Assembly (NCBI RefSeq): GCF_009299835.1
Contig: NZ_VKCZ01000003.1
Span: forward strand, 1 to 64,000
DNA length: 64,000 nucleotides
Source: Microlunatus speluncae
GTDB lineage: Bacteria; Actinomycetota; Actinomycetes; Propionibacteriales; Propionibacteriaceae
Direction of reading: 5' to 3'
Shown: positions 1 through 7,791 of the stretch, in pieces
How the letters are laid out: every line of letters starts with the position of its first letter
Position numbering within the stretch: the first letter of the stretch is position 1
Translations under genes and position numbers: made by a program
The notes under the pieces: model-generated
Database searches by the model: none
The model's input: the letters and a program-made list of their open reading frames with translations, nothing else
What the model was told of the DNA's origin: nothing

Positions 1-198
1 AATGAACCGATCCCGCGTCCCCACCGGAAACAACTTCACCATCGCCAACAACTCCGCTCTCGACACGAATGTTGTCTCGACCGTATGAATTTGCCGCAGG
101 TTTCGGGTGGATAAGGTCACTCTCGACGCAAAGGCCTGGCCACGTACCTGGCCGAACCGGGCCCTGTCCAAAGCTGGTGCGCCCGATCGGTGGATCCA

Positions 199-222
199 GG
201 CTGAGCCTTGTCGAAGGGCGGA
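199..222. repeat. REP-like repeat, single half-element
   Basis: This is one copy of the GAGCYTGTCGAAGGGC core that recurs across the window. It has lost the CGTTCC prefix and has no inverted partner nearby. It lies in the first 271 bases, where I see no credible gene. Confidence 0.6.
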
Positions 223-271
223 CCAGATGCACACCGGAGATGATCATGGCGCCGGCGGTAGGGTCGGCCGA

Positions 272-676
272 GTGACGGAACGTGACTCGGAGCGGATCGC
301 CGGCGCCGCCCGGCGGGCCGCGCTGGCCCAGGGTCAGCAGCGGGCCGAGTCGGTGAAGGCGCAGCGGCTGATCGATGAGTTCGTCGCCAGCGCCCGGCAG
401 CGCGGCCTGGCGCCGGAGCCGTTGCGGGCCCGCCTGCCGGGAGGCGCCGAGGTGAAGACCGACAAGTCCGGCTGGTATCTGCGCCAGGACCGTTCGGTGG
501 CGATCGGCGAGGGCGGCGAGTATTACGTGCTGATCGTGCCCGGCGGCCTGGCCGAACGGCTCCGCGGTGCCCGGCTGACCGGGTCCCCGCCGCCGCTGGT
601 GGTGGGTCGCGGCGGGCCGGACGGGGAGTCCGGCGATCTGGCCGAGTTCCTCCATCGGCGCCTGGACCAGGGGTGA
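272..676 (+). CDS. Conserved hypothetical protein, 134 aa
   Basis: I do not recognise the family. The product is a soluble 134-residue protein with an Arg/Ala-rich helical N-terminal half (about residues 1-50) and a compact Gly-rich C-terminal part that looks like alternating strands. No signal peptide, membrane span or Cys motif is visible. The frame is open further upstream to 107, but that segment reads through a REP-like repeat and has poor composition. I therefore chose the GTG at 272, where the protein begins VTERDSERIAG. Its stop overlaps the start of the YigZ-family gene, so the two are translationally coupled. The coupling is the only hint about its role. Confidence 0.6.
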   Translation: MTERDSERIAGAARRAALAQGQQRAESVKAQRLIDEFVASARQRGLAPEPLRARLPGGAEVKTDKSGWYLRQDRSVAIGEGGEYYVLIVPGGLAERLRGARLTGSPPPLVVGRGGPDGESGDLAEFLHRRLDQG

Positions 677-1296
677 TGGTCGAGCGATACCGCACCGTGG
701 CCGGCCCCGGCCGGGCCACCATCGAGATCAAGAACTCGGTGTTCGCCTGCCGGGTGGCGCGGGTCGAGGACGAGGCCGCCGCCCGGGACGTGATCGCGGC
801 GGCCCGGCGGGAGCACCACGACGCCGGCCACCACTGCTCGGCTTTCGTGCTCGGGCCGCAGGCCGAGCTCACCCGCAGCAGCGACGACGGCGAGCCGTCC
901 GGCACCGCCGGCGCGCCGATCCTGCAGGTGCTGCTCGGCGCCGGGCTGACCGATGTCGTTGCGGTGGTGACCCGCTGGTTCGGCGGCACCCTGCTCGGCG
1001 CCGGCGGCCTGGTCCGGGCCTACACGGCCGCCGCCCGGGCCGGCCTCGACGACGCCGGGATCCTGGTCCGCGAGCGCCGGCAGCTGGTCGAGATCTCGGT
1101 CCCGGCCTCCCTCGCCGGTCGCCTGGAGAACGCGGTCCGGCATGCCGGCGCCGACGTTCGTGAGGTCCACTGGGCCGACCCGGTGATCATCTCCGCTGCC
1201 GTACGGGATCCCGACGGACTGGCCCGGACCGTCGCCGAACACACCGCCGGAGCCGCCACGATGATCATCATCGGCCAGGCCTGGACCGACACCTGA
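676..1296 (+). CDS. YigZ/IMPACT family protein
   Basis: A 206-residue protein of the YigZ (UPF0029/IMPACT) family. The family hallmark is visible about residues 50-115: a HHCSAFVLG stretch, then SDDGEPSGTAGAPIL, then VVTRWFGGTLLGAGGLVRAY. The C-terminal part corresponds to the small ferredoxin-like domain (DUF1949). Family members are of uncertain function; bacterial ones are proposed to bind nucleic acid or ribosomes, and the eukaryotic relative IMPACT regulates Gcn2. Length is normal for the family. The ATG at 676 overlaps the previous stop; a GTG at 673 is an alternative. The gene ends before a strong REP-like hairpin that could also help stop transcription. Confidence 0.9.
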   Translation: MVERYRTVAGPGRATIEIKNSVFACRVARVEDEAAARDVIAAARREHHDAGHHCSAFVLGPQAELTRSSDDGEPSGTAGAPILQVLLGAGLTDVVAVVTRWFGGTLLGAGGLVRAYTAAARAGLDDAGILVRERRQLVEISVPASLAGRLENAVRHAGADVREVHWADPVIISAAVRDPDGLARTVAEHTAGAATMIIIGQAWTDT

Positions 1297-1314
1297 CCTG
1301 GGCGATCACTCGTT

Positions 1315-1384
1315 CCGTTCCCTGAGCCTGTCGAAGGGCAAGCCCGGTGCAACTGTCTTGCCCTTCGACAAGCTCAGGGAACGG
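1315..1384. repeat. REP-like inverted repeat hairpin (full element)
   Basis: Two 28-base arms (1315-1342 and 1357-1384) are complementary with one mismatch and enclose a 14-base loop. The arm carries the core CCTGAGCCTGTCGAAGGGC. It lies between the YigZ-family gene and the alpha-glucosidase gene. This is the best-preserved copy of a family found at about ten other places in the window. It may act as a transcription terminator or mRNA stabiliser, which is an inference. Confidence 0.85.
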
Positions 1385-1418
1385 ACCATGGGTCGGTCGC
1401 CTGTGTCAGCATTCCAGC

Positions 1419-3056
1419 ATGACAGTTTCGTCCGATCCGTGGTGGCGATCCGCCGTCGTCTACCAGGTCTATCCCCGCTCGTTCGCCGACGGCTCCGGCG
1501 ACGGGGTCGGCGACCTGGCCGGCCTCCGGGAGCGGCTGCCCTATCTCGCGGCGCTCGGGGTCGACGCGATCTGGATCAACCCCTGGTATGTCTCGCCCCA
1601 GGCCGACGGTGGTTACGACGTCGCCGACTACCGGGCCATCGATCCCGACTTCGGCACCCTGGCCGAGGCCGAGACCTTGATCACCGAGGCGCACGGCCTC
1701 GGCGTGAAGATCATTCTCGACATCGTCCCGAATCACACCAGTGATCAACATCCCTGGTTCCGGGCGGCCCTGGCGGCGGCGCCGGGCTCGGCGGAGCGGG
1801 GCCGCTACGTGTTCCGGCCGGGTCGGGGTCGAGGCGGTGCGGAGCCGCCGACGAACTGGCGCTCCTCGTTCAGCGGCTCGGCCTGGACCAGGGTCACCGA
1901 GCCGGACGGCACCCCGGGTGAGTGGTATCTGCACCTGTTCACGCCCGAGCAGCCGGACCTGAACTGGCAGGATCCGGGCGTCGTGCAGGAGTTCGAAGAG
2001 ATCCTCCGGTTCTGGTTCGACCGTGGCGTCGACGGCTTCCGGATCGACGTCGCGCACGGGTTGGTCAAAGATCAACAGTTCCCTGATCTTCCGGCCGATC
2101 TGGAGCCGACGACCGCTCCCCCCTACGAGCACCGTCATCCGGCCTGGGACCAGGACGGCGTGCACGAGATCTACCGTCGGTGGCGCCGGCTCTGCGACTC
2201 CTACGCCGAGCCGCGGATCCTGATCAGCGAGGCGTGGGTGTTCGACCCGGAACGGCTGGCCCGCTACACCCGAGCCGACGAGCTGCACCAGACGTTCAAC
2301 TTCAACTTCCTGATGGCGCCCTGGGAGGCGGCGGCGATGCGCAAGATCATCGACGACACGCTGCGGGCGTTTGCCGCGGTCGGCGCGCCGGCCACCTGGG
2401 TGCTCTCCAACCACGACATGATCCGGCACCTCACCCGCTACGGTCGCCCGCCCGGGCAGGAGTTGGCGCAGGTCGGAACCGTCCCGGTCGACCTCGAGCT
2501 CGGCACCCGTCGGGCCCGGGCCGCGGCGTTGCTGCTGTTGGCCCTGCCCGGCGGCGCGTACGTCTATCAGGGCGACGAACTCGGTCTGTGGGAGATCGAG
2601 GACATCCCGAACGAGCGGCTGCGGGATCCGATCTGGCAGCGGTCCGGTCACCAGCGGCGAGGCCGCGACGGCTGCCGCGTCCCGCTGCCCTGGTCCGGCA
2701 GCGAACCCCCGTTCGGCTTCAGCAGCGGCGATCCCTGGCTCCCGCAACCTCAGTCCTGGCGATCACTCACCGCCGAGGCCCAGACCGGAGATCCGGCGTC
2801 GATGCTGACCTTGTACCGGGAAGCGCTACGGCTCCGCCGCGATCACCCGGCCCTCGGCGACGGCACCCTGACCTGGCTGCCCGCACCACCCGACGTCCTC
2901 GCCTTCTCCCGCGACCCCGGCTTCACCTGCATCCTCAACCAGTCCTCCGACCCGATCGACCTCCCTTCACATACCGACCTCCTGCTCTCCAGCTCCCCGC
3001 TGCCCAACGCCACCACGCTCCCGCCCGACCACGCCGCCTGGCTCCGCACCAGCTGA
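1419..3056 (+). CDS. Alpha-glucosidase, GH13 family
   Basis: A 545-residue cytoplasmic glycoside hydrolase of family 13, expected to release glucose from alpha-glucosides such as maltose, trehalose or sucrose-type substrates. The (beta/alpha)8 barrel motifs are in order: YQVYPRSFADG at the N-terminus, DIVPNHTS, GFRIDVAHG with the nucleophile Asp210, LISEAW with the acid/base Glu271, and LSNHDM with the third acidic residue Asp333. The insert with FRPGRG and NWRSSFSGSAW is typical of the oligo-1,6-glucosidase/alpha-glucosidase branch. No signal peptide is present. I chose the ATG at 1419 because the frame upstream only translates a REP-like repeat. No transporter or regulator is adjacent. The exact substrate cannot be read from sequence. 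Confidence 0.9.
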   Translation: MTVSSDPWWRSAVVYQVYPRSFADGSGDGVGDLAGLRERLPYLAALGVDAIWINPWYVSPQADGGYDVADYRAIDPDFGTLAEAETLITEAHGLGVKIILDIVPNHTSDQHPWFRAALAAAPGSAERGRYVFRPGRGRGGAEPPTNWRSSFSGSAWTRVTEPDGTPGEWYLHLFTPEQPDLNWQDPGVVQEFEEILRFWFDRGVDGFRIDVAHGLVKDQQFPDLPADLEPTTAPPYEHRHPAWDQDGVHEIYRRWRRLCDSYAEPRILISEAWVFDPERLARYTRADELHQTFNFNFLMAPWEAAAMRKIIDDTLRAFAAVGAPATWVLSNHDMIRHLTRYGRPPGQELAQVGTVPVDLELGTRRARAAALLLLALPGGAYVYQGDELGLWEIEDIPNERLRDPIWQRSGHQRRGRDGCRVPLPWSGSEPPFGFSSGDPWLPQPQSWRSLTAEAQTGDPASMLTLYREALRLRRDHPALGDGTLTWLPAPPDVLAFSRDPGFTCILNQSSDPIDLPSHTDLLLSSSPLPNATTLPPDHAAWLRTS

Positions 3057-3226
3057 TCACCGAACCGAGTTGATCAACGACTTCGAACTCACCGCCGGGC
3101 CGAGCCCGTTCGCTCAGGGACCAATGGAGCAGCCGAGGTGCAACGCTCGCAAGAAGACATGAAGATCATCAAGATCCCGCTAAGACCCCTCCCGCCCGGC
3201 GCCCACCAAGACCTAGCGTCGATGAC

Positions 3227-3568
3227 ATGGCATGCTCAGGACTTCTGTCCGACCCCGATCCCCGGGCCGCACGCTGGTGCGTCCCCGTCCGCGCGAGTGC
3301 GGATCGGTCCAGTTGCTGGACCACGCTGCGCTTCTTCCGTACGCCGTTCGGTCGACGCACCGCCGTAGCCTTCAGCACCGCCCACCGCCTGCGCCAGGTG
3401 CTCGGTGATGATCATCTCTGGCAGGTCCTGAGTGAGCCGGTGCTGCGGGAGTTGATCATGCCGCTCGGCATCACCATGATCACGTTTGATCCACAACTGA
3501 CGGCCCCGTTTCCCGCGGACCTCGATCGCGATCCGCTGAGCCTGACCCTGGCCGGCCATCGTGGCTAG
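3227..3568 (+). CDS. SAV_915-like small protein
   Basis: A 113-residue protein whose middle (FFRTPFGRRTAVAFSTAHRLRQVLG) and end (LSEPVLRELIMPLGITMITFDPQL) resemble the SAV_915 family known from Streptomyces, a small SseB-like fold of unknown function. The stop at 3566-3568 lies inside the start region of the decarboxylase gene (GTG at 3561), so the two are co-translated. The first 25 residues are less convincing and the true start may lie further in. The assignment rests on remembered family sequence, so it is moderate. Confidence 0.6.
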   Translation: MACSGLLSDPDPRAARWCVPVRASADRSSCWTTLRFFRTPFGRRTAVAFSTAHRLRQVLGDDHLWQVLSEPVLRELIMPLGITMITFDPQLTAPFPADLDRDPLSLTLAGHRG

Positions 3569-4889
3569 GGTCAGCGCCGAGCCGCGGCTCGAGGGCGGGT
3601 CGTCGATCTGGCCGGCATCGTCGGAGATCACCGGCCACGGCGATCGCTCGGTCGGCGGAGTTCCACTGGCGGCGATCGCGGCCGAGTTCGGCACTCCGGC
3701 GTACGTCCTGGACGAGGCCGAGATCCGGCGTCGCTGCCGGGACTACCGGCGGATCTTCCCCGGCACCGAGATCGCGTACGCGGCCAAGGCGTTCCTCTGT
3801 CGCGGCCTGGTGACCTGGCTCGCCGACGAGGGGCTGGGGCTGGACGCCTGCTCGGCCGGCGAACTGGAGCTGGCGGTCGCCGCCGGGATGCCGGCGGAAC
3901 GGATCCTGCTACACGGCAACGCCAAGAGCCCGGCCGATCTCGACGCTGCGGTCCGGCTCGGCGTCGGCCGGATCGTGCTGGACAGCTGCTCGGAACTGCC
4001 GGCCCTGGCGGCCCGGATCCCGCTGGGCCGGCGGCAGCGGGTGCTGCTCCGGGTCACGCCGGACGTCGCCGCCGGTGCGCACCCGGCGATCCGCACCGGG
4101 TCGGACGGGCAGAAGTTCGGGCTGCCGCTGTCGGACGGCTCGGCCGAGCACGCGATCGGGCGGATCCTGCGACAGCCCGAGCTCGAGCTGACCGGACTGC
4201 ACTGCCACCTCGGCTCGCAGATCACCACGGTCCGGCCGTACGTGCTCGCCGTGCGGCGGATGGTCGGCCTGCTGGGCCGGATCCGGCGCCGGTTCGGGGC
4301 GGTACTGCCGGAGCTCGACCTGGGCGGCGGGCACGGCGTCGGCTATCGGCCCGGTCAGCCGGCGCTCGACCTGGCCGACCTGGCCGACCGGGTCCGGGCC
4401 GAGCTGCGCGAGGCCTGTACGGCGGCCGAGGTGCCGCTGCCGCGGCTGACGATCGAGCCGGGCCGGGGCATCGCCGGCCCGGCCGGAGTCGCGCTCTATC
4501 GGGTGCTGGCCACCAAGCGGACCGGCTCCGGCCTGTTCGTCGCGGTCGACGGCGGCATGAGCGACAACCCGCGGCCGGCCTTGTACGGGGTCCACTACGC
4601 GCCCGAACTGGTCGGACGAACGGCCGCCCCCGGCCGGCTGACGGCGACCGTGGTCGGCCGGCACTGCGAGGCCGGAGACATCATCGCCACCGACGTCGAG
4701 TTGCCGCGTGACGTGCATCCCGGCGACCTGATCGCCGTTCCGGTCGCGGGCGCCTACCACCTGTCCATGGCCTCGGCCTACAACCTGGTCGGCCGCCCAC
4801 CGGTGATCGCAGTCGCCGGCGGCCGGTCCCGCCTCCTGGTCCGGCGGGAAACGCAGGCCGACCTGAACCACCGCGACGTCGGCACCTGA
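3561..4889 (+). CDS. Type III PLP-dependent decarboxylase (diaminopimelate decarboxylase family)
   Basis: A 442-residue fold-III PLP enzyme of the LysA family. The cofactor lysine is Lys76 in YAAKAF. Other family signatures are LHGNAK, HCHLGSQI, the phosphate-binding EPGRGI, and HCEAGD (the CExxD-type substrate motif) near the C-terminus. Canonical LysA removes carbon dioxide from meso-diaminopimelate to give lysine. This copy has an extra N-terminal segment of about 45 residues and is paired with a SAV_915-like gene, not with lysine or threonine genes. It may therefore be a second decarboxylase with another amino acid substrate. The GTG start at 3561 overlaps the upstream stop by eight bases. 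I left the symbol blank because a dedicated lysA may exist elsewhere. Confidence 0.82.
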   Translation: MARVSAEPRLEGGSSIWPASSEITGHGDRSVGGVPLAAIAAEFGTPAYVLDEAEIRRRCRDYRRIFPGTEIAYAAKAFLCRGLVTWLADEGLGLDACSAGELELAVAAGMPAERILLHGNAKSPADLDAAVRLGVGRIVLDSCSELPALAARIPLGRRQRVLLRVTPDVAAGAHPAIRTGSDGQKFGLPLSDGSAEHAIGRILRQPELELTGLHCHLGSQITTVRPYVLAVRRMVGLLGRIRRRFGAVLPELDLGGGHGVGYRPGQPALDLADLADRVRAELREACTAAEVPLPRLTIEPGRGIAGPAGVALYRVLATKRTGSGLFVAVDGGMSDNPRPALYGVHYAPELVGRTAAPGRLTATVVGRHCEAGDIIATDVELPRDVHPGDLIAVPVAGAYHLSMASAYNLVGRPPVIAVAGGRSRLLVRRETQADLNHRDVGT

Positions 4890-4919
4890 TCCCGGCACCC
4901 GACCCGCGACCGATCCGGC

Positions 4920-5855
4920 TCACCGCGTCGAGTCTGCGACGCTGGCGCGCAGGGCGGCCAGGGCTCCGTCGACCCAGCCCTCGGCGAGCGACTCGGTGCC
5001 GGCGAAGGCCGGCTTGTCGAGCACGTGGAAGGTCAGGTTGTCCAGGGTCGCGGCCAGCCCGAGGGTCGGCAGGGCCCGGAGTTGATCATCGTCGAAGGTG
5101 CGGACGGAGCGATAGCCGGCCAGGAAGTCCGGCCAGTGCGGGGTGGAGCCGACGCCGGTGAGATCGGCCACCAGCGGGCCGGGACCGGCCAGGTCGAGGT
5201 CGTAGATGATCAAGCGTTCGCCGTCCAGCAACAGGTTGTCCAGCGTCACGTCGCCGTGCCGGATGCCCGGCTCCAGCCCGGTGATCATCGGCCGCGCCCG
5301 CTTCAGGATCGCCACGGCGTCACGGACCAGCCGGCCGTCGGCGGATCCGAGCCGACCTGATCGCAGCAGCGGCATCGCCGCGCTGATCGCCGCCCCGAGT
5401 TCGTACGCACTCCGAGGCCGATCGGACCGGAAATCCAGCGCCGCCTCATGCAGCTCGGCCACCGCGACCCCGAACCGTCGATAGAGCTCACCGCCGAACG
5501 GTGGCCGCGGCTTGTCGCCGCGGGCGAAGTCGGTGATCGTCACCGCCCGCGGACCCTCGGCGCAGTCGGCCAGCTGGACCAGTTCGCCGTCCCGGCCGGC
5601 GTGCACCGGCGGCACCGAGATCCCGCGATCGGCGAGGTGCCGGCTCAGCCGGGCCTCCCAGTCGATCTCGGCCGGGCTCAGCCGGCCGGCCCGATAGACC
5701 TTGATCAACAACTCACCCGAGTCGGCCCGCGCCCGGTACACATCGTTGACGAAGGACCGGATCAGGACACAGTCATCGACGGCGAATCCGTACCGAATGG
5801 TCAGGAATCCGGCCAGCGCGGCCGGATCGATCAGCGAGCGAGCGGTCGACAGCAC
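4920..5855 (-). CDS. Aminoglycoside/homoserine kinase-like phosphotransferase
   Basis: A 311-residue protein with the protein-kinase-like APH fold. An ATP-binding Lys lies in LLIKVYR near residue 50. The catalytic loop is HGDVTLDNLLL (the Brenner HxDxxxxN motif) and the metal-binding Asp is in IIYDLDLAG. FVNDVYR at the N-terminus replaces the glycine loop, as is common in the family. The substrate cannot be inferred; members phosphorylate antibiotics, choline, homoserine, fructosamine or sugars. The gene lies just downstream of the exporter ATPase on the same strand (12-base gap), so it may be the last gene of that operon and may act on a glycan or a precursor. Confidence 0.85.
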   Translation of the reverse strand: MLSTARSLIDPAALAGFLTIRYGFAVDDCVLIRSFVNDVYRARADSGELLIKVYRAGRLSPAEIDWEARLSRHLADRGISVPPVHAGRDGELVQLADCAEGPRAVTITDFARGDKPRPPFGGELYRRFGVAVAELHEAALDFRSDRPRSAYELGAAISAAMPLLRSGRLGSADGRLVRDAVAILKRARPMITGLEPGIRHGDVTLDNLLLDGERLIIYDLDLAGPGPLVADLTGVGSTPHWPDFLAGYRSVRTFDDDQLRALPTLGLAATLDNLTFHVLDKPAFAGTESLAEGWVDGALAALRASVADSTR

Positions 5856-5867
5856 CGGCTCAGAATG

Positions 5868-6737
5868 TCAGATGTCTTCCGTCGTCGTCGCGGACTTTTT
5901 CACCTTCAGGAACTTCATGTAGGCGTCGACAACCTCTCCCGGCTCGCCGCGCTGCATCAGCTTGCCCTTGTCCAGCCAGATCGCCTCGGTGCACATCTCC
6001 TTGATGCTGCCCAGGCCGTGCGAGACCAAGAACATCGCCCGGGCGCTCTGCCGCAGCTCGGCCATCTTGGCGTTGGCCTTCTCCCGGAAGTGGGCGTCGC
6101 CGGTCGACAGGGCCTCGTCGATCATCAGGATGTCCGGCTTCATGTGCACCGCGACCGAGAAGCCGAGCCGCGCCGACATCCCGGAGGAGTAGGTCCGCAT
6201 CGGCATGTCGATGAAGTCGCCGAGCTCGGTCCATTCCGCGACGTCGTCGGCCTGCTCCTCGACCTCCTTGCGGGACAGACCCGCGGCCAGGCCGCCGAGG
6301 ATGATGTTTTCCCGGCCGGTCAGGTTCTTGTTGAAGCCGACGCCGAGGGCGAGCAGCGTGCTGGCCCGGCCCCAGACCTCGATCTTGCCCGAGGACGGCG
6401 GCAGGATGCCGGCCATCGCGCGCATCAGGGTCGACTTGCCGGCGCCGTTGGCACCGATGATGCCCATCGCGGTGCCGGTCGGGACGTCGAAGCTGACGTG
6501 CTTCAGCGCCTTGACCAGCTTGACCGCGCGCTGGCCGCGGCCGAACCGCACCAGTGCCTGCCGCAGGGTCGGCTTCCGTTCGAACGAGGTCTTGTAGGTG
6601 ATCGACAGATCCTCGACCTTCACCGCGAGCGGTGGGCCGGTCGGAGTCGCTGCCTCGGGGCCGTCGGAGCCGATCGCCATGAGCTCGGGTTCGGTCGCGG
6701 TGTTGTCGGGGTCAGACGAGACGGACAGCAAAATCAC
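5868..6737 (-). CDS. Polysaccharide/teichoic acid ABC exporter, ATP-binding subunit (Wzt/TagH-like)
   Basis: A 289-residue ATPase of the cell-surface polysaccharide export class. The Walker A motif GANGAGKST is at about residues 95-103, followed by the ABC signature YSSGMSARLGF and the Walker B ILMIDEAL with a switch His in VSHGLGSI. The long N-terminal lead (about 40 residues) before KVEDLSITYKT may be partly untranslated; Met20 (position 6680) is a possible start. The start overlaps the permease gene by 26 bases. With that permease it should form a 2+2 transporter moving a lipid-linked glycan across the membrane. The C-terminal substrate-binding domain of long Wzt proteins is absent. Confidence 0.92.
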   Translation of the reverse strand: MILLSVSSDPDNTATEPELMAIGSDGPEAATPTGPPLAVKVEDLSITYKTSFERKPTLRQALVRFGRGQRAVKLVKALKHVSFDVPTGTAMGIIGANGAGKSTLMRAMAGILPPSSGKIEVWGRASTLLALGVGFNKNLTGRENIILGGLAAGLSRKEVEEQADDVAEWTELGDFIDMPMRTYSSGMSARLGFSVAVHMKPDILMIDEALSTGDAHFREKANAKMAELRQSARAMFLVSHGLGSIKEMCTEAIWLDKGKLMQRGEPGEVVDAYMKFLKVKKSATTTEDI

Positions 6738-7596
6738 GCTCCCTCGACATGAAGAACAGGAACCCGATGACGAGGACGACGAGGGCGACCACGGCCGAAA
6801 CGATCCACGTCAACGGTCCGGGCATGTCCCGGCCCTGCATCAGATCCGCGTAGCCGGTGAGCATGTGGTACGCCGGGTTGAGCTGCACGATGGTCTGGAT
6901 CTCCCGGCCCATGCCGCCCAGCATGGCCGGATTCCACAGCACCGGCGACAGATAGAGCCACAGTCGCAGGAAGTACGGCAGGAAGCTCGAGGTGTCTCGG
7001 AAGTAGACCTGCATGGTGGCGAAGATCGCCGCCAGCCCCATCCCGAAGATCACCATGCAGAGCAGGAAATACACGCTCAGCAGCATCCGTGGGCTCCAGG
7101 TGAGCCCGCCGCTGAAGCTGAAGATGGCATGGATGGCCAGATAGACGACCAGCGTCGGCAGGAATCTGAAGAACGCCGTCCGCACCGCCGACAGCGGGAT
7201 CAGCAGTCGGGGAAACGCAGTGTTCATCACAAGTTTGCCGGAGCCGGTGACCGAGGTGGCGCCGGAGCTGACCGCGGTCTGGATCAGCGTGAACGCGAAC
7301 AGGCTCAGCGTCAGGTGGGAGAAGAACAGGGCGTCGTGCCGGCCCCGGACGATTGTCACCAGCAGGTAATAGACCCCGGACATCAGCAGCGGGTTCAGCA
7401 CCAGCCAGGCCTGGCCGAAGAACGTGTTGGAGTTGGCGCCCCGCATGGTCGCCTTGCTCAGCTCTGCCGCGAACCCCCGGCGGTGCCACAACTCCTTGAA
7501 GTACGGCACCAGGGGCGGCAAGCCGGCCTTGTGGACACCGTAGGAGTGATACACCGGATTGAATTCGCGGTCGTCCGTACGCGTCGGCGCACTCAT
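6712..7596 (-). CDS. Polysaccharide ABC exporter permease (Wzm/TagG-like)
   Basis: A 294-residue ABC-2 type permease with six hydrophobic spans (for example GVYYLLVTIV, LFAFTLIQTAV and the last span AVVALVVLVIGFLFF). The family signature FGQAWLVLNPLL precedes the first span. It pairs with the overlapping ATPase. I start it at 7596 (MSAPTRTDDR), which has a GAAGG-type ribosome site about 10 bases upstream; a GTG at 7620 is the alternative. No glycosyltransferase genes are adjacent, so the exported polymer is unknown. Confidence 0.92.
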   Translation of the reverse strand: MSAPTRTDDREFNPVYHSYGVHKAGLPPLVPYFKELWHRRGFAAELSKATMRGANSNTFFGQAWLVLNPLLMSGVYYLLVTIVRGRHDALFFSHLTLSLFAFTLIQTAVSSGATSVTGSGKLVMNTAFPRLLIPLSAVRTAFFRFLPTLVVYLAIHAIFSFSGGLTWSPRMLLSVYFLLCMVIFGMGLAAIFATMQVYFRDTSSFLPYFLRLWLYLSPVLWNPAMLGGMGREIQTIVQLNPAYHMLTGYADLMQGRDMPGPLTWIVSAVVALVVLVIGFLFFMSRERDFAVRLV

Positions 7597-7791
7597 CCCA
7601 CCACCGCCTTCATTCCTCACTCCCCATGCCTGCCCTGGGCCGGTCTCGGCTGCCTGATCTGCTCGCCGAGCGGCCTCCTCACCATCTCAGGGCCGTTCGA
7701 GCGATGGCTAGTCTGCCACGCCGACCCCCTCCCGCCCGATTCCGGCGCGGCACGAGACGCATTGGGTCGACCGAGATGCCCACCATCGCAG

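Noticed and set aside
1347..1418. Extra 24 N-terminal residues for the alpha-glucosidase
   Set aside because: They are translated from the REP-like hairpin; the conserved protein begins at 1419.
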